Assembly (NCBI RefSeq): GCF_018687075.1
Contig: NZ_CP061285.1
Location: 1,612,001 to 1,676,000, forward strand
DNA: 64,000 nt
Reading direction: 5' to 3'
Origin: Polynucleobacter sp. MWH-UH35A
Lineage (GTDB): Bacteria; Pseudomonadota; Gammaproteobacteria; Burkholderiales; Burkholderiaceae
Numbering within the stretch: the stretch's first letter is position 1; every line of letters starts with the position of its first letter. Below, in pieces: positions 9,574 to 18,020 of the stretch. The notes below the pieces were generated by a model that saw only the letters and a program-made list of their open reading frames with translations, had not been told where the DNA came from and did not search any database. The position numbers were made by a program, and so were the translations under genes.

Positions 9574-10483
9574 CCAACAAACCAGTGGGTCGCAAAACTA
9601 GAACCAAGATCAATACCAAGAAAGCAAAAATATCCTGGTAGTTGGACCCAAAGACTCCGCCAGTAAGCTCACCAATATATCCAGCACCCAAAGATTCAAT
9701 CAAGCCCAATAGCAAACCACCCAACATTGCACCCTGTAAATTTCCGATGCCTCCCAGAACGGCGGCAGTAAATGCTTTCAGGCCAGGAATGAAGCCCATA
9801 TAAAAATGCACGTTGCCATAGTTACTGGCAATCATGACTCCCGCTAGACCCGCTAATGCGCCACCCAACATAAAGGTAATGGAGATCACGCGATTGGGAT
9901 TGACGCCCATCAGAGCGGCAATTTGGGTTTGCTCAGCAGTAGCGCGCATCGCCCGACCAAGCTTTGTTTTTTCAACCAAGAACAATAAGCCAGCCATTAC
10001 TACTAGGGCCACTACGATGATCACAATTTCTTTTCCAGTAATCGTCGCGCCAGTACCCCACAAATCGATGGGAGTGGATGGCAATAATTGTGGATAGGTC
10101 ATTGGGTTACGAGACCAGATCATCATCGCAATCGTTTGCAACAAAATAGACATGCCAATCGCCGAGATCAGCGGAGCCAAACGAGGGGCATTACGTAAGG
10201 GGCGATAAGCAATTCGCTCAATCCAGTAACTCAATCCAGCACAGACCGCCATCGTGACTGGCAAGATGATCAAGAGCGTGAGCCAACCCGGCAAATCACT
10301 CGTTAAACCAAGAATCACACGCAATAAAGACAGTGAAACCATGGCGCCAATCATCAACACTTCGCCGTGTGCAAAATTAATGATCCCGAGCACACCGTAC
10401 ACCATGGTATAGCCCAAAGCAATCAGGGCGTAAATGCTGCCAAGCACTAAGCCATTAATGATTTGCTGAAGAAGAATATCCAT
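9548..10483 (-). CDS. livH: Branched-chain amino-acid ABC transporter permease LivH
   Basis: Second permease of the Liv system, 311 residues, about eight membrane segments. It starts with the typical LivH N-terminus (QQIINGLVLGSIYALIALG) followed by GYTMVYGVLGIINFAHGE, and ends with VLRPTGLLGE, all family hallmarks. It forms the channel with LivM. It is separated from livK by 72 bases that contain a terminator-like hairpin, which would lower its expression relative to the binding protein. Confidence 0.95.
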   Translation of the reverse strand: MDILLQQIINGLVLGSIYALIALGYTMVYGVLGIINFAHGEVLMIGAMVSLSLLRVILGLTSDLPGWLTLLIILPVTMAVCAGLSYWIERIAYRPLRNAPRLAPLISAIGMSILLQTIAMMIWSRNPMTYPQLLPSTPIDLWGTGATITGKEIVIIVVALVVMAGLLFLVEKTKLGRAMRATAEQTQIAALMGVNPNRVISITFMLGGALAGLAGVMIASNYGNVHFYMGFIPGLKAFTAAVLGGIGNLQGAMLGGLLLGLIESLGAGYIGELTGGVFGSNYQDIFAFLVLILVLVLRPTGLLGEKVSDRA

Positions 10484-10509
10484 GGAGATGGGGATTTTTT
10501 AAGCTTGAT

Positions 10510-10536
10510 AAAAAATAGCACCGCAGTAGCGGCGCC
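10510..10536 (-). terminator. Terminator-like attenuator between livK and livH
   Basis: Read on the minus strand: GGCGCCGC, loop TACT, GCGGTGCT (8 pairs, two of them G-U) and then ATTTTTT. It starts 20 bases after the livK stop. As livH-M-G-F have no other obvious promoter, this is probably a partial terminator that makes livK mRNA more abundant than the rest. Confidence 0.7.
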
Positions 10537-10555
10537 ATTGTTTATGCAAATGTCA

Positions 10556-11728
10556 TTACATCTTAATGACATCAAGCACGGTTTTCTTTTTATCCTTGAA
10601 GTCATACAAAGTAATGACGCCCTCTTTCATATCACCTTTGCCATCAAAAGCAATATTACCCACTAAACCTTGCATTTTCGTATCCGGCATAGCAGCCAAT
10701 ATTTTTGCAGGATCAGTTGAGTTTGAACGCTTCATCGAATCTACTAAAACATAGACAGCATCGTAAGTGAAAGGTGCATAAATTTGCACATCAGAGTTAA
10801 AGCGCTCTTTGTAGCGCTTCTGGAAGTCGGCGCCTTGCGCCATTTTTGATAAGGCCATGCCAGCCTCAGAACAAGTGACATTCACTACTGCCTCGCCAGC
10901 CAATTCAGCGAGCTTCTCAGTACACATGCCGTCACCACCAACTACTTTGGCCTGAATACCAAGTTCAGCAGCTTGTTTAGTCAATGGTCCACCGGTTGCA
11001 TCCATGCCACCATACATGATGACGTCCGGCTTACTACCCTTAATCTTGGTTAAGATCGCCTTGAAATCCGTGGCCTTGTTATTACTCGCTTCACGGGTAA
11101 CTACTTTCATGCCAGCAGCTTTAACAGTTTTTTCAAACTCATCAGCCAGGCCTTTGCCATACTGAGTCGAGTCATCAATAATCGCCACAGTCTTTGCCTT
11201 CAAAGTATTAGCAACATAATTCGCCAGTGCTGGACCTTGTTGTGCGTCCGTTGCAACCAAGCGATAAGTTGTTTTAAATCCTTGCTTTGTGTAGTCAGGA
11301 TTCGTGGCAGATGGAGATACTTGTGTAATGCCTGCGTCGCTATAAATACGTGACGCCGGAATACTTGTTCCAGAGTTCAGGTGGCCCACTACTCCCACAA
11401 CCTTGGCATCTACTAATTTTTGCGCAACTTGCGTTGCCGTCTTAGGATCTTCAGCATCATCCTCGGGAACCAATGTCAGAACTACTTTTTTTCCGTCGAT
11501 CGTCAATCCTGCTTTATTAATTTCTTCGAGAGCTAAACGCGCACCATTTTCATTATCTTTACCCAAATGGGCTATAGGGCCAGTTAGCGGGGCAACGTGC
11601 CCAATTTTTACCTCAACAGCATCCGCCGGAACCGCAGCAGACTTATCTCCGCCCTTACCACAAGCCGCCAGCAGTAAAGCCGCAGCCGCCATTGCGAAAA
11701 CGCTCTTTGTAATGTGTGATTTGCTCAT
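10556..11728 (-). CDS. livK: Branched-chain amino-acid binding protein, predicted lipoprotein
   Basis: Periplasmic substrate-binding protein of the Liv transporter, 390 residues from ATG 11728. The frame is open to 11764, but 11728 is chosen since GAGGAG lies 6 bases before it and a signal peptide follows directly. The signal ends in the lipobox L20-A21-A22-C23 followed by Gly, suggesting a lipid-anchored protein rather than the free periplasmic LivK/LivJ of E. coli. The mature part begins with KIGHVAPLTGPIAHLG and has GARLALEEIN, typical of Peripla_BP_6 proteins. The ligand is leucine/isoleucine/valine by family and context; related amino acids or amides are possible. Confidence 0.93.
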   Translation of the reverse strand: MSKSHITKSVFAMAAAALLLAACGKGGDKSAAVPADAVEVKIGHVAPLTGPIAHLGKDNENGARLALEEINKAGLTIDGKKVVLTLVPEDDAEDPKTATQVAQKLVDAKVVGVVGHLNSGTSIPASRIYSDAGITQVSPSATNPDYTKQGFKTTYRLVATDAQQGPALANYVANTLKAKTVAIIDDSTQYGKGLADEFEKTVKAAGMKVVTREASNNKATDFKAILTKIKGSKPDVIMYGGMDATGGPLTKQAAELGIQAKVVGGDGMCTEKLAELAGEAVVNVTCSEAGMALSKMAQGADFQKRYKERFNSDVQIYAPFTYDAVYVLVDSMKRSNSTDPAKILAAMPDTKMQGLVGNIAFDGKGDMKEGVITLYDFKDKKKTVLDVIKM

Positions 11729-11758
11729 GTACAGCTCCTCTGTTATGAATGAATACTG

Positions 11759-11788
11759 AATCAACTTTAATCAACCTTAATCAACTAA
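11759..11788. repeat. Three tandem 10-bp repeats at the ispH end / livK leader
   Basis: AATCAACTTT, AATCAACCTT and AATCAACTAA follow each other without gaps on the plus strand. One copy covers the last codons and stop of ispH; the other two lie between ispH and livK, 30-40 bases before the livK start. The 10-bp period is one helical turn. Confidence 0.75.
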
Positions 11789-12718
11789 ATTTTTGGGCAA
11801 AGAAAAGGTTACATCCTCAACCACACCATCAAGTGCGCGAACACTCCTTGGGCCAAACTCTTGGATGCGACTAACGATCGATTGCGCCAAACTTTCTGGT
11901 GCAGAGGCTCCAGCCGTTAAGCCCACGCGTTTTTTTCCAGCGAACCATTCTGGCCTGAGTTGTTCTGGGGAGTCCACCATGTAAGCCGGAACACCCAGCT
12001 TTTCAGCAAGTTCGCGCAAGCGATTGGAGTTAGAGCTCGCCGCACTTCCGACCACAATAACCACCTCAACTTGAGGTGCCATGAATTTCACAGCGTCCTG
12101 ACGATTTTGGGTGGCGTAACAAATATCTTGTTTGCGAGGCTGAACAATATTAGGAAACTTTTTGGTTAATGCTTCAACAATTTCCCTTGTCTCATCTACT
12201 GAGAGCGTTGTCTGCGTGACAAATGCAATTTTCTCTTCAGCGGAAAAAGGAAGGGAATCCACATCGCCAACTTTTTCGATTAAGCACACACCTTCCTTGA
12301 CTTGCCCCATAGTGCCCTCAACCTCTGGGTGCCCTGCATGACCAATCATCAATACAGTAAAGCCGTCTTTGCACATTTTGACGACCTCAAGATGCACCTT
12401 TGTAACCAAGGGGCATGTAGCATCATAGACTTGCAGCCCTCGCGCCTCAGCATCCCTGCGGACCTCCTGAGAAACACCATGAGCACTAAATACCACGATG
12501 CCGCCCTTAGGAACTTCATGCAGTTCATCCACGAATACCGCGCCCTTATTGCGCAATTCATTGACGACATATGCGTTATGCACAATTTCATGGCGCACAT
12601 ATATGGGGGCGCCAAAACGATTCAGCGCCTCATTCACGATATTGATCGCACGATCAACGCCTGCGCAAAATCCACGCGGCTGAGCCATCAAAATTTCTGC
12701 GTTATCGGAAGCGCTCAT
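11777..12718 (-). CDS. ispH: 4-hydroxy-3-methylbut-2-enyl diphosphate reductase
   Basis: Last enzyme of the MEP isoprenoid pathway (LytB); makes IPP and DMAPP from HMBPP using a 4Fe-4S cluster. 313 residues. The three cluster cysteines are visible in [15 protein letters not shown] and [11 protein letters not shown], and the catalytic region around VRHEIVHN and SAHGVS is intact. It starts 3 bases after the FKBP gene stop; FKBP-ispH pairing (slpA-lytB) is common in proteobacteria. Its start codon ATG 12718 has no strong ribosome site and may rely on coupling. Confidence 0.97.
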   Translation of the reverse strand: MSASDNAEILMAQPRGFCAGVDRAINIVNEALNRFGAPIYVRHEIVHNAYVVNELRNKGAVFVDELHEVPKGGIVVFSAHGVSQEVRRDAEARGLQVYDATCPLVTKVHLEVVKMCKDGFTVLMIGHAGHPEVEGTMGQVKEGVCLIEKVGDVDSLPFSAEEKIAFVTQTTLSVDETREIVEALTKKFPNIVQPRKQDICYATQNRQDAVKFMAPQVEVVIVVGSAASSNSNRLRELAEKLGVPAYMVDSPEQLRPEWFAGKKRVGLTAGASAPESLAQSIVSRIQEFGPRSVRALDGVVEDVTFSLPKNLVD

Positions 12719-12721
12719 GCT

Positions 12722-13168
12722 TTACAGAATCGCCACAATCTCTGCTTCAAATTTCACAGATCTACCCGCCAAAGGATGATTAAAGTCAAACCATGCACCC
12801 TCTTCATTAATCGATTGCAGTACGCCCGCATACTGAGCGCCGCCTGGCGCATTGAACTCAATCACATCGCCTGGATTGAATTCGACATCATCATCTCGAC
12901 CCTCTCTAAGCGCTTTCAGGGAAACCCATTGCACTAAATCCTCTTTACGATCGCCAAAACTTTCTTCAGGAGTAAGTAGTGCGCTTTTTTTCTCACCAAC
13001 GCCCAGGCCCAACAACACCTTTTCAAAGCAAGGAGCAAATTGTCCAGATCCCATCAGAACCGTCGCAGGACGATCAATAAATGTGTTGATGTAATCCTCC
13101 CCGCTGGGCAACGTGAGCCGATAGTTGAGGGTCAGAAAGGAATTAGGCAAAACAGTCAATTTGGTCAT
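12722..13168 (-). CDS. FKBP-type peptidyl-prolyl isomerase, SlpA-like
   Basis: FKBP-fold peptidyl-prolyl cis-trans isomerase of 148 residues, like E. coli SlpA. An FKBP half (YRLTLPSGEDYINTF ... GSGQFAPCFEKVLLGLGVGEK) is followed by the insert-in-flap region and a C-terminal NHPLAGRSVKFEAEIV, the SlpA/SlyD signature. There is no His-rich metal-binding tail, which favours SlpA over SlyD. ATG 13168 (MTKLTVLPNS) is chosen over the longer frame because TACAAT ends six bases upstream. It is co-directional with ispH and divergent from radC. Confidence 0.88.
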   Translation of the reverse strand: MTKLTVLPNSFLTLNYRLTLPSGEDYINTFIDRPATVLMGSGQFAPCFEKVLLGLGVGEKKSALLTPEESFGDRKEDLVQWVSLKALREGRDDDVEFNPGDVIEFNAPGGAQYAGVLQSINEEGAWFDFNHPLAGRSVKFEAEIVAIL

Positions 13169-13174
13169 AAGGTG

Positions 13175-13180
13175 ATTGTA
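13175..13180 (-). promoter_or_regulatory. -10 box of the FKBP gene, leaderless arrangement
   Basis: Minus-strand TACAAT followed by CACCTT and the ATG at 13168. TGCACA lies 17 bases upstream as a partial -35 (4 of 6). The box falls in the 30-base gap to radC. Confidence 0.55.
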
Positions 13181-13198
13181 TCTAGGCCTGCGCTGGCT

Positions 13199-13897
13199 GT
13201 GCATTCTCCCATTACGGACTGGCCAAAAAATGAACAGCCCAGGGAGAAGCTTCGCCTAAAAGGTGCCGCAGCACTCTCTGACGCCGAATTACTTGCCATC
13301 TTTTTGCGCATTGGGGTAAAGGGAAAAAGCGCAGTCACTCTAGCCAAAGATCTCATTCATCATTTTGGAAGCCTGCCCCGCCTTTTAGCCAGTACACCTG
13401 AAGAATTCACTCGCGTCCATGGCGTAGGACTATCCAAATGGTCTCAAATTCAAGCGGCGTATGAGTTGGTTAAACGCAGCCTAGAGGACGGCCTCAGTCA
13501 AGACCCCATCTTTTCATCACCGAATCACGTGAGGGAGTTCTTGCAGGCCAAAATTGGCCGCCTGCCACACGAGGTTTTTCTCTGTCTTTACCTTGACTCA
13601 AGCCTTCATCTCATTGAGTGCGATGAGCTTTTTAGGGGCTCCATCACCCAAACAGCCATTTACCCCCGCGAAATCCTCAAAGAAGCTCTCTCTAAAAATG
13701 CGAGCGCCCTAATCGTGGCCCATAACCACCCTAGCGGTAACCCATTGCCTAGCGACGCAGATCAGGAATTGACCAAGGTACTTGAAAGCGTCTTACAAAT
13801 GGTCGATATTCAGCTTTTAGATCACTGCATCGTGAGTGGCAGTGGTTTTTTCTCATTTTCAGACTCTGGTCTTATGAATATTAGTGTTAAACGATAG
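13199..13897 (+). CDS. radC: RadC family JAB-domain protein
   Basis: RadC-like protein, 232 residues from GTG 13199. The N-terminal part has the conserved ITDWPKNEQPREKL and LSDAELLAIFLRIG helix-hairpin-helix region; the C-terminal MPN+/JAB metal site is visible as AHNHPSGNPLPSDAD. The biochemical role is still unsettled; the old DNA-repair label is not secure. The frame is open back to 13040 but that part runs through the FKBP gene on the other strand. The family usually starts shortly before ITDWP, so GTG 13199 is chosen, with GTG 13172 as an alternative. Confidence 0.9.
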   Translation: MHSPITDWPKNEQPREKLRLKGAAALSDAELLAIFLRIGVKGKSAVTLAKDLIHHFGSLPRLLASTPEEFTRVHGVGLSKWSQIQAAYELVKRSLEDGLSQDPIFSSPNHVREFLQAKIGRLPHEVFLCLYLDSSLHLIECDELFRGSITQTAIYPREILKEALSKNASALIVAHNHPSGNPLPSDADQELTKVLESVLQMVDIQLLDHCIVSGSGFFSFSDSGLMNISVKR

Positions 13898-14001
13898 TGT
13901 TTACTAACTTATTAGCTTATTTTGCTCCTGAGCCTGCTTTTTACATCCAAATCCCCAAGAACAAGGCTAATTAGGGCTAGCCCAAAATAGGTCGAGACTG
14001 A

Positions 14002-14007
14002 TACAAT
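14002..14007 (+). promoter_or_regulatory. -10 box of rpmB-rpmG
   Basis: GATACAAT ends 31 bases before the rpmB ATG, with ATGGAG seven bases before that ATG as ribosome site. The -35 is not clear. The 140-base gap between radC and rpmB holds nothing else recognised. Confidence 0.5.
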
Positions 14008-14038
14008 CTTCTTTTTTCGCAATTAATGGAGTTATGTC

Positions 14039-14272
14039 ATGGCAAAAGTTTGCCAAGTCACTGGGAAGAAGCCGATGGTTGGCAACAATGTATCCCATGC
14101 AAACAATAAAACGAAACGTCGCTTTTTGCCGAATTTGCAAAACCGTCGTTTCTGGGTTGAATCTGAAAACCGCTGGATTAGCTTGCGCTTAACCAATGCT
14201 GGTTTGCGCGTTATCGACAAAAACGGCATCGATGCTGTGTTGTCTGATCTCCGTGCACGTGGCGAAATTTAA
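14039..14272 (+). CDS. rpmB: 50S ribosomal protein L28
   Basis: L28 of the large ribosomal subunit, 77 residues, normal length. It begins [29 protein letters not shown], the family signature (kept here in part), and has RRFWVESE and WISLRLT. ATGGAG gives a ribosome site at the usual distance; the ATG five bases upstream (14034) is out of frame. It is followed by rpmG after 11 bases, the conserved rpmB-rpmG operon. Confidence 0.97.
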   Translation: MAKVCQVTGKKPMVGNNVSHANNKTKRRFLPNLQNRRFWVESENRWISLRLTNAGLRVIDKNGIDAVLSDLRARGEI

Positions 14273-14283
14273 GGAGCGCACAA

Positions 14284-14451
14284 ATGGCTAAAGGCGGCAG
14301 AGAAAAAATTAAGTTGGAGTCATCAGCAGGTACTGGTCACTTCTACACAACTTCAAAAAACAAGCGTACTAAGCCTGAGAAAATGGAGATCATGAAGTTT
14401 GATCCAACCATTCGCAAGCACGTTGCTTACAAAGAAACAAAACTGAAATAA
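14284..14451 (+). CDS. rpmG: 50S ribosomal protein L33
   Basis: L33, 55 residues: it starts [14 protein letters not shown], has [13 protein letters not shown], and ends [19 protein letters not shown]. It lacks the CxxC pairs of zinc-binding L33, so it is the zinc-independent type, like most betaproteobacterial copies. AAGGAG lies eight bases before the ATG. It is translated with rpmB and closed by a strong terminator. Confidence 0.97.
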   Translation: MAKGGREKIKLESSAGTGHFYTTSKNKRTKPEKMEIMKFDPTIRKHVAYKETKLK

Positions 14452-14482
14452 CGCATTTATTTAATACGTATTTTAAGTAAAT

Positions 14483-14511
14483 AAAAAACCCGCTATCTCA
14501 GCGGGTTTTTT
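14483..14511 (+). terminator. Rho-independent terminator after rpmG
   Basis: ACCCGC, 7-base loop, GCGGGT, flanked by an A run and a run of six T; it starts 32 bases after the rpmG stop. The A run also makes it usable for the convergent desaturase gene ending at 14575. Confidence 0.9.
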
Positions 14512-14574
14512 ATTGTCTACAGTATCGAACTGTATTGTTGTTGGCCTTATTTCTTTCGTTACCTCTATTTTTAT

Positions 14575-15768
14575 TTAAGCGTAACGACGCAATCTTAAAG
14601 AGAACTCGCGAAGACTCGTTAGGCCACTTTCTTCAGCACGCTGACACCAAGCATGTAACTGAGAAAGCAATTGCTCCTTGGTAGCAGAAGAGCGACTCCA
14701 TATTGCCTGTAACTCACGACGCATTTCAATCATCTTGCGTAACTGTGCATTGCTGGCCATTAACTCTTCAAGTTTTAATTTCTCTTGCTCCGTTAAGCGA
14801 GACTCATCTTTAGCCAACCAAATCCGAGCATCACTCAAATGTGCAGCCAAGACCTGCATATGTTGCACTTCATTGCTAAAGAAACTGCGCAATGTCTTGC
14901 TATAACGCGCCATGATTTCATAACGGTTTGCAATAATAGCTTCAAGTGTGTTTTGATCGGCTGGGCGTAAATCACTCAGTACTGGCTTCGGCGGAGTCTT
15001 CTTCACAGTAGCTAAACCAACTGCACTCATGATCTGGATATACATCCAACCAATATCAAACTCATACCATTTATTAGACAGCTTCGCGCTAGTTGCAAAC
15101 GTGTGATGATTGTTATGCAACTCTTCGCCGCCAATCAAAATACCCCAAGGAAAAATATTGGTGGAGGCATCTTCACAATCAAAATTGCGATAGCCCCAAT
15201 AGTGTCCGATGCCGTTAATAATCCCAGCGGCAGTAATCGGAATCCACAACATTTGCACTGCCCACACTGTCAATCCAATGGCACCAAATAAAAACACATC
15301 AACGATGAGCATGATAGCGACACCCTGCCAAGAGAACTTGGAATAGATGTTGTGCTCGACCCAGTCATCCGGAGTACCGTGACCAAACTTATCCAATGTC
15401 TCTTGATTAGCGGCTTCTTTTTTATAGAGCTCAGCACCACGAGACAGTACAGTTTTAATTCCCAAAACTTGCGGACTATGAGGGTCGTCAACGGTTTCAC
15501 ATTTAGCGTGATGCTTGCGGTGAATCGCGGCCCACTCCTTCGTCACCATTCCCGTAGTTAGCCAAAGCCAAAAACGAAAGAAATGGGAAACGATGGGATG
15601 CAGATCTAGTGCGCGATGCGCTTGGCAGCGATGCAGAAAAATCGTTACAGCGGCAATAGTGATGTGGGTGACAACTAAGGTAAAAACAACAATTTGCCAC
15701 CAAGACCAATCTAAGTATCCATTGGCAAGCCAGTGGAGGAACAAATCAAAACCTGAAACTGTATTCAA
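14575..15768 (-). CDS. Fatty-acid (delta-9 type) desaturase
   Basis: Membrane di-iron acyl desaturase of 397 residues, which introduces a double bond in fatty acyl chains. All three histidine boxes are present: HRCQAH near residues 47-52, HRKHH near 84-88 and HNNHH near 217-221, with paired hydrophobic segments between. The C-terminal third is charged and probably cytoplasmic. The only usable start is TTG 15768: an in-frame stop lies 30 bases upstream, no ATG or GTG precedes the first helix, and AGGGA sits seven bases before the TTG. The electron donor is unknown. Confidence 0.88.
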   Translation of the reverse strand: MNTVSGFDLFLHWLANGYLDWSWWQIVVFTLVVTHITIAAVTIFLHRCQAHRALDLHPIVSHFFRFWLWLTTGMVTKEWAAIHRKHHAKCETVDDPHSPQVLGIKTVLSRGAELYKKEAANQETLDKFGHGTPDDWVEHNIYSKFSWQGVAIMLIVDVFLFGAIGLTVWAVQMLWIPITAAGIINGIGHYWGYRNFDCEDASTNIFPWGILIGGEELHNNHHTFATSAKLSNKWYEFDIGWMYIQIMSAVGLATVKKTPPKPVLSDLRPADQNTLEAIIANRYEIMARYSKTLRSFFSNEVQHMQVLAAHLSDARIWLAKDESRLTEQEKLKLEELMASNAQLRKMIEMRRELQAIWSRSSATKEQLLSQLHAWCQRAEESGLTSLREFSLRLRRYA

Positions 15769-15795
15769 AAGGGAATCCCTAAATAGGCTAAAACT

Positions 15796-17355
15796 CTATT
15801 TTAGTTCCTTAGGGGTCTTCTTGTTTTTGACCTTAACCTCTTTTTGAACCTCTTTTTCAGACTGGGGAACAAGTGCAGCAGCTTTCTTTTGGAAAACTGC
15901 CCCAAAGAAACCATCCGTGCCATGAATATGGGGCCATAACTGCCACCAAGGATTGTCTGGACTGCACCCTAAAGGTAATTTTTCCTTTGGAAACAATGGT
16001 TTAAGAACATCTGCCGCTGGTACCGCCTCAAAATTGGGGTGTTTTGCTAAAAAGTCCTCAGCAATCGCCTGATTTTCTTGAGGCAATAGGCTACAAGTGG
16101 CATAAACCAAGCGTCCACCTGGTTTTAATAGTCGAGCAGCGGAAGACAGAATGCTCATCTGCTTCTGATTCAGCTCCAATACCCCTGCTTGGGTCTGACG
16201 CCACTTGAGGTCAGGATTACGGCGCAAAGTACCCATACCACTACAAGGGGCATCCACTAGCACGCGATCAATCTTGCCAGCTAAACGCTTGATCTTGGCA
16301 TCATTCTCACTATCAATCCATACCGGATGCACGTTAGAGAGTCCGCTGCGGGCTTGCCTTGGCTTTAAATTGGCCAAGCGACGCTCAGACGTGTCAAGGG
16401 CATACAGGCGCCCTGTGGAGCGCATAAGCGCCCCAATTGCCAGAGTCTTGCCGCCCGCACCCGCACAGAAGTCCACAACCATCTCGCCGCGCTTTGGTGC
16501 AAGTAAATATGCCAAGAGCTGACTGCCTTCATCTTGCACCTCAAACATACCCGCCTTAAAACCAGCAGTATTTTGCAAAGCGGGCTTACCCATAATGCGC
16601 ACACCATCTGGTGCATACGGAGTTGGGATTGCTTGGTAGCGACCGCCTAATGCATTCATCTGCGCAAGCAGTTCTTCGCGATTGGTTTTCATGGTGTTTG
16701 CACGCAAATCTAATAATGCTGGGTGCATTAACGATTTAGCCAATTCTTCACGAGTGTCCTCACCTGGATATTGACCAAATGCATCCCACAACCACTCGGG
16801 CAAATTGTTGCGCACTAATGAATTTAAAGCAGCGGGATCAACCGTTGCAAAACGTTGCAACCATTCATATTCACCAGGCTTGAGTACGTGCGCTAGGTCA
16901 GCAATAGCACTCTCTGCACGGTTAGCGGAACCCAGTCCACCTTCAGATAAGGCGGACAGCAAACCCAATAGGGCTAAGCGTCTAGACTGAGAGCCTTCAC
17001 CGCTTGCCGCAAATTGTGAGAACTCATTTTTACGGCGCAAGATTGCAAATGCGCTCTCTGCAATCAGAGCGCGATCACGGTTTCCGAGTTGTTTCTCTTC
17101 TCTAAAATAACGACTCACTACACGGTCTGCAGGCTGCTCAAAACTCAGCAACTCTGGAAGCAAACGCTCCAGGTGAATTGCATGCTGTGGCAATGCTTTT
17201 GCATTGGAGAAATTCTTTTGACCTTCAGGGGCAATCAAGTTGCCGCTGGCATTTCGACGCTCAGGGCGACGCAATGGATCTTTCGATTTCGCTGCGTAAC
17301 TTTTTTGGGGGGCTAGTCTGCTTCCAGATCTGCGGGATGGACGTTCTGCACTCAT
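15796..17355 (-). CDS. RsmB/NOP family RNA (cytosine-5-) methyltransferase
   Basis: SAM-dependent m5C RNA methyltransferase, 519 residues. The SAM site is DFCAGAGGKT, motif IV VDAPCSGMGTLRRNPD holds one catalytic cysteine, and motif VI YATCSLLPQEN the other. It has a basic, low-complexity N-terminal extension of about 55 residues (many Ser, Arg, Lys) and a Lys-rich tail. Because many Burkholderiales also have a separate RsmB (Sun), the exact target base is not assigned. Its ATG overlaps the purN stop as ATGA, so the two are translationally coupled. Confidence 0.88.
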   Translation of the reverse strand: MSAERPSRRSGSRLAPQKSYAAKSKDPLRRPERRNASGNLIAPEGQKNFSNAKALPQHAIHLERLLPELLSFEQPADRVVSRYFREEKQLGNRDRALIAESAFAILRRKNEFSQFAASGEGSQSRRLALLGLLSALSEGGLGSANRAESAIADLAHVLKPGEYEWLQRFATVDPAALNSLVRNNLPEWLWDAFGQYPGEDTREELAKSLMHPALLDLRANTMKTNREELLAQMNALGGRYQAIPTPYAPDGVRIMGKPALQNTAGFKAGMFEVQDEGSQLLAYLLAPKRGEMVVDFCAGAGGKTLAIGALMRSTGRLYALDTSERRLANLKPRQARSGLSNVHPVWIDSENDAKIKRLAGKIDRVLVDAPCSGMGTLRRNPDLKWRQTQAGVLELNQKQMSILSSAARLLKPGGRLVYATCSLLPQENQAIAEDFLAKHPNFEAVPAADVLKPLFPKEKLPLGCSPDNPWWQLWPHIHGTDGFFGAVFQKKAAALVPQSEKEVQKEVKVKNKKTPKELK

Positions 17356-17981
17356 AATTTAAAAAATTGCGACTCTGGGGGTTGTAGCTTCACTTGATTA
17401 CCTTCTATTCGCAATCGTCCATCGAGGAACCATTTTACGGCCCGCGGGTAAATTTGATGTTCTGCAGCCAAAACGCGCGCAGCTAGAGTGTCAGGATCAT
17501 CACCTTCCAGTACAGGCACTGAAGCCTGACAAATGATGGGGCCCTCATCTACCCCCTCATTCACAAAGTGAACCGTGGCACCATGCTCCTTGACCCCAGC
17601 TTCCAAGGCCCGCTCATGGGTATGTAAACCAGGAAAGGCTGGCAACAGTGCTGGGTGAATATTGATCAATCGCCCCTCAAAATGGCGAATAAATCCAGGC
17701 GTCAGAATTCTCATAAAACCGGCGAGAACGACTAAATCAGCCCCGAGGGCATCGATCTGCTCAATTAAAGCCGCATCAAAGGATTCGCGGGTAGCGTGCG
17801 CCTTATGGTCAATAGCAAAGGCTGGAATGCCCTGCGAGCGAGCAAAATCAAGGCCCTTAGCCGCTGAATGATTCGCTATGACCCCAGCAAATGTGACTGG
17901 CCACCGCTCTTTTTGAGCCGTTTTGACAATGGCTTCGAAATTAGATCCGCGGCCGGAGATTAAGGTAACGATAGAAGGCAT
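17352..17981 (-). CDS. purN: Phosphoribosylglycinamide formyltransferase
   Basis: Purine synthesis step 3: transfers a formyl group from 10-formyl-THF to GAR. 209 residues from ATG 17981. The N-terminal ISGRGSNFEA binds GAR phosphate; INIHPALLPAFPG holds the catalytic Asn and His, and GVDEGPII the catalytic Asp. GTG 17987 is an alternative start, but TATATT ends exactly six bases before the ATG, favouring a leaderless message from 17981. It is coupled to the downstream methyltransferase and divergent from ribF. Confidence 0.96.
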   Translation of the reverse strand: MPSIVTLISGRGSNFEAIVKTAQKERWPVTFAGVIANHSAAKGLDFARSQGIPAFAIDHKAHATRESFDAALIEQIDALGADLVVLAGFMRILTPGFIRHFEGRLINIHPALLPAFPGLHTHERALEAGVKEHGATVHFVNEGVDEGPIICQASVPVLEGDDPDTLAARVLAAEHQIYPRAVKWFLDGRLRIEGNQVKLQPPESQFFKL

Positions 17982-17987
17982 GCCCAC

Positions 17988-17993
17988 AATATA
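17988..17993 (-). promoter_or_regulatory. -10 box of purN, leaderless arrangement
   Basis: Minus-strand TATATT, then GTGGGC and the purN ATG at 17981. It overlaps the plus-strand -10 candidate of ribF by four bases. Confidence 0.5.
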
Positions 17994-17995
17994 AT
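17990..17995 (+). promoter_or_regulatory. -10 box of ribF
   Basis: Perfect TATAAT ending 25 bases before the ribF GTG, giving a leader of about 18-19 bases. It overlaps the purN -10 box on the other strand. Confidence 0.5.
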
Positions 17996-18020
17996 TGATG
18001 GCTACCCTGAAAGCGATTTT

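Noticed and set aside
12302..12937. 211-codon open frame antisense to ispH and the FKBP gene
   Set aside because: Covers two firmly identified genes on the other strand and resembles no protein.
13040..13198. N-terminal extension of radC
   Set aside because: Lies opposite the FKBP gene and does not match the usual RadC N-terminus.
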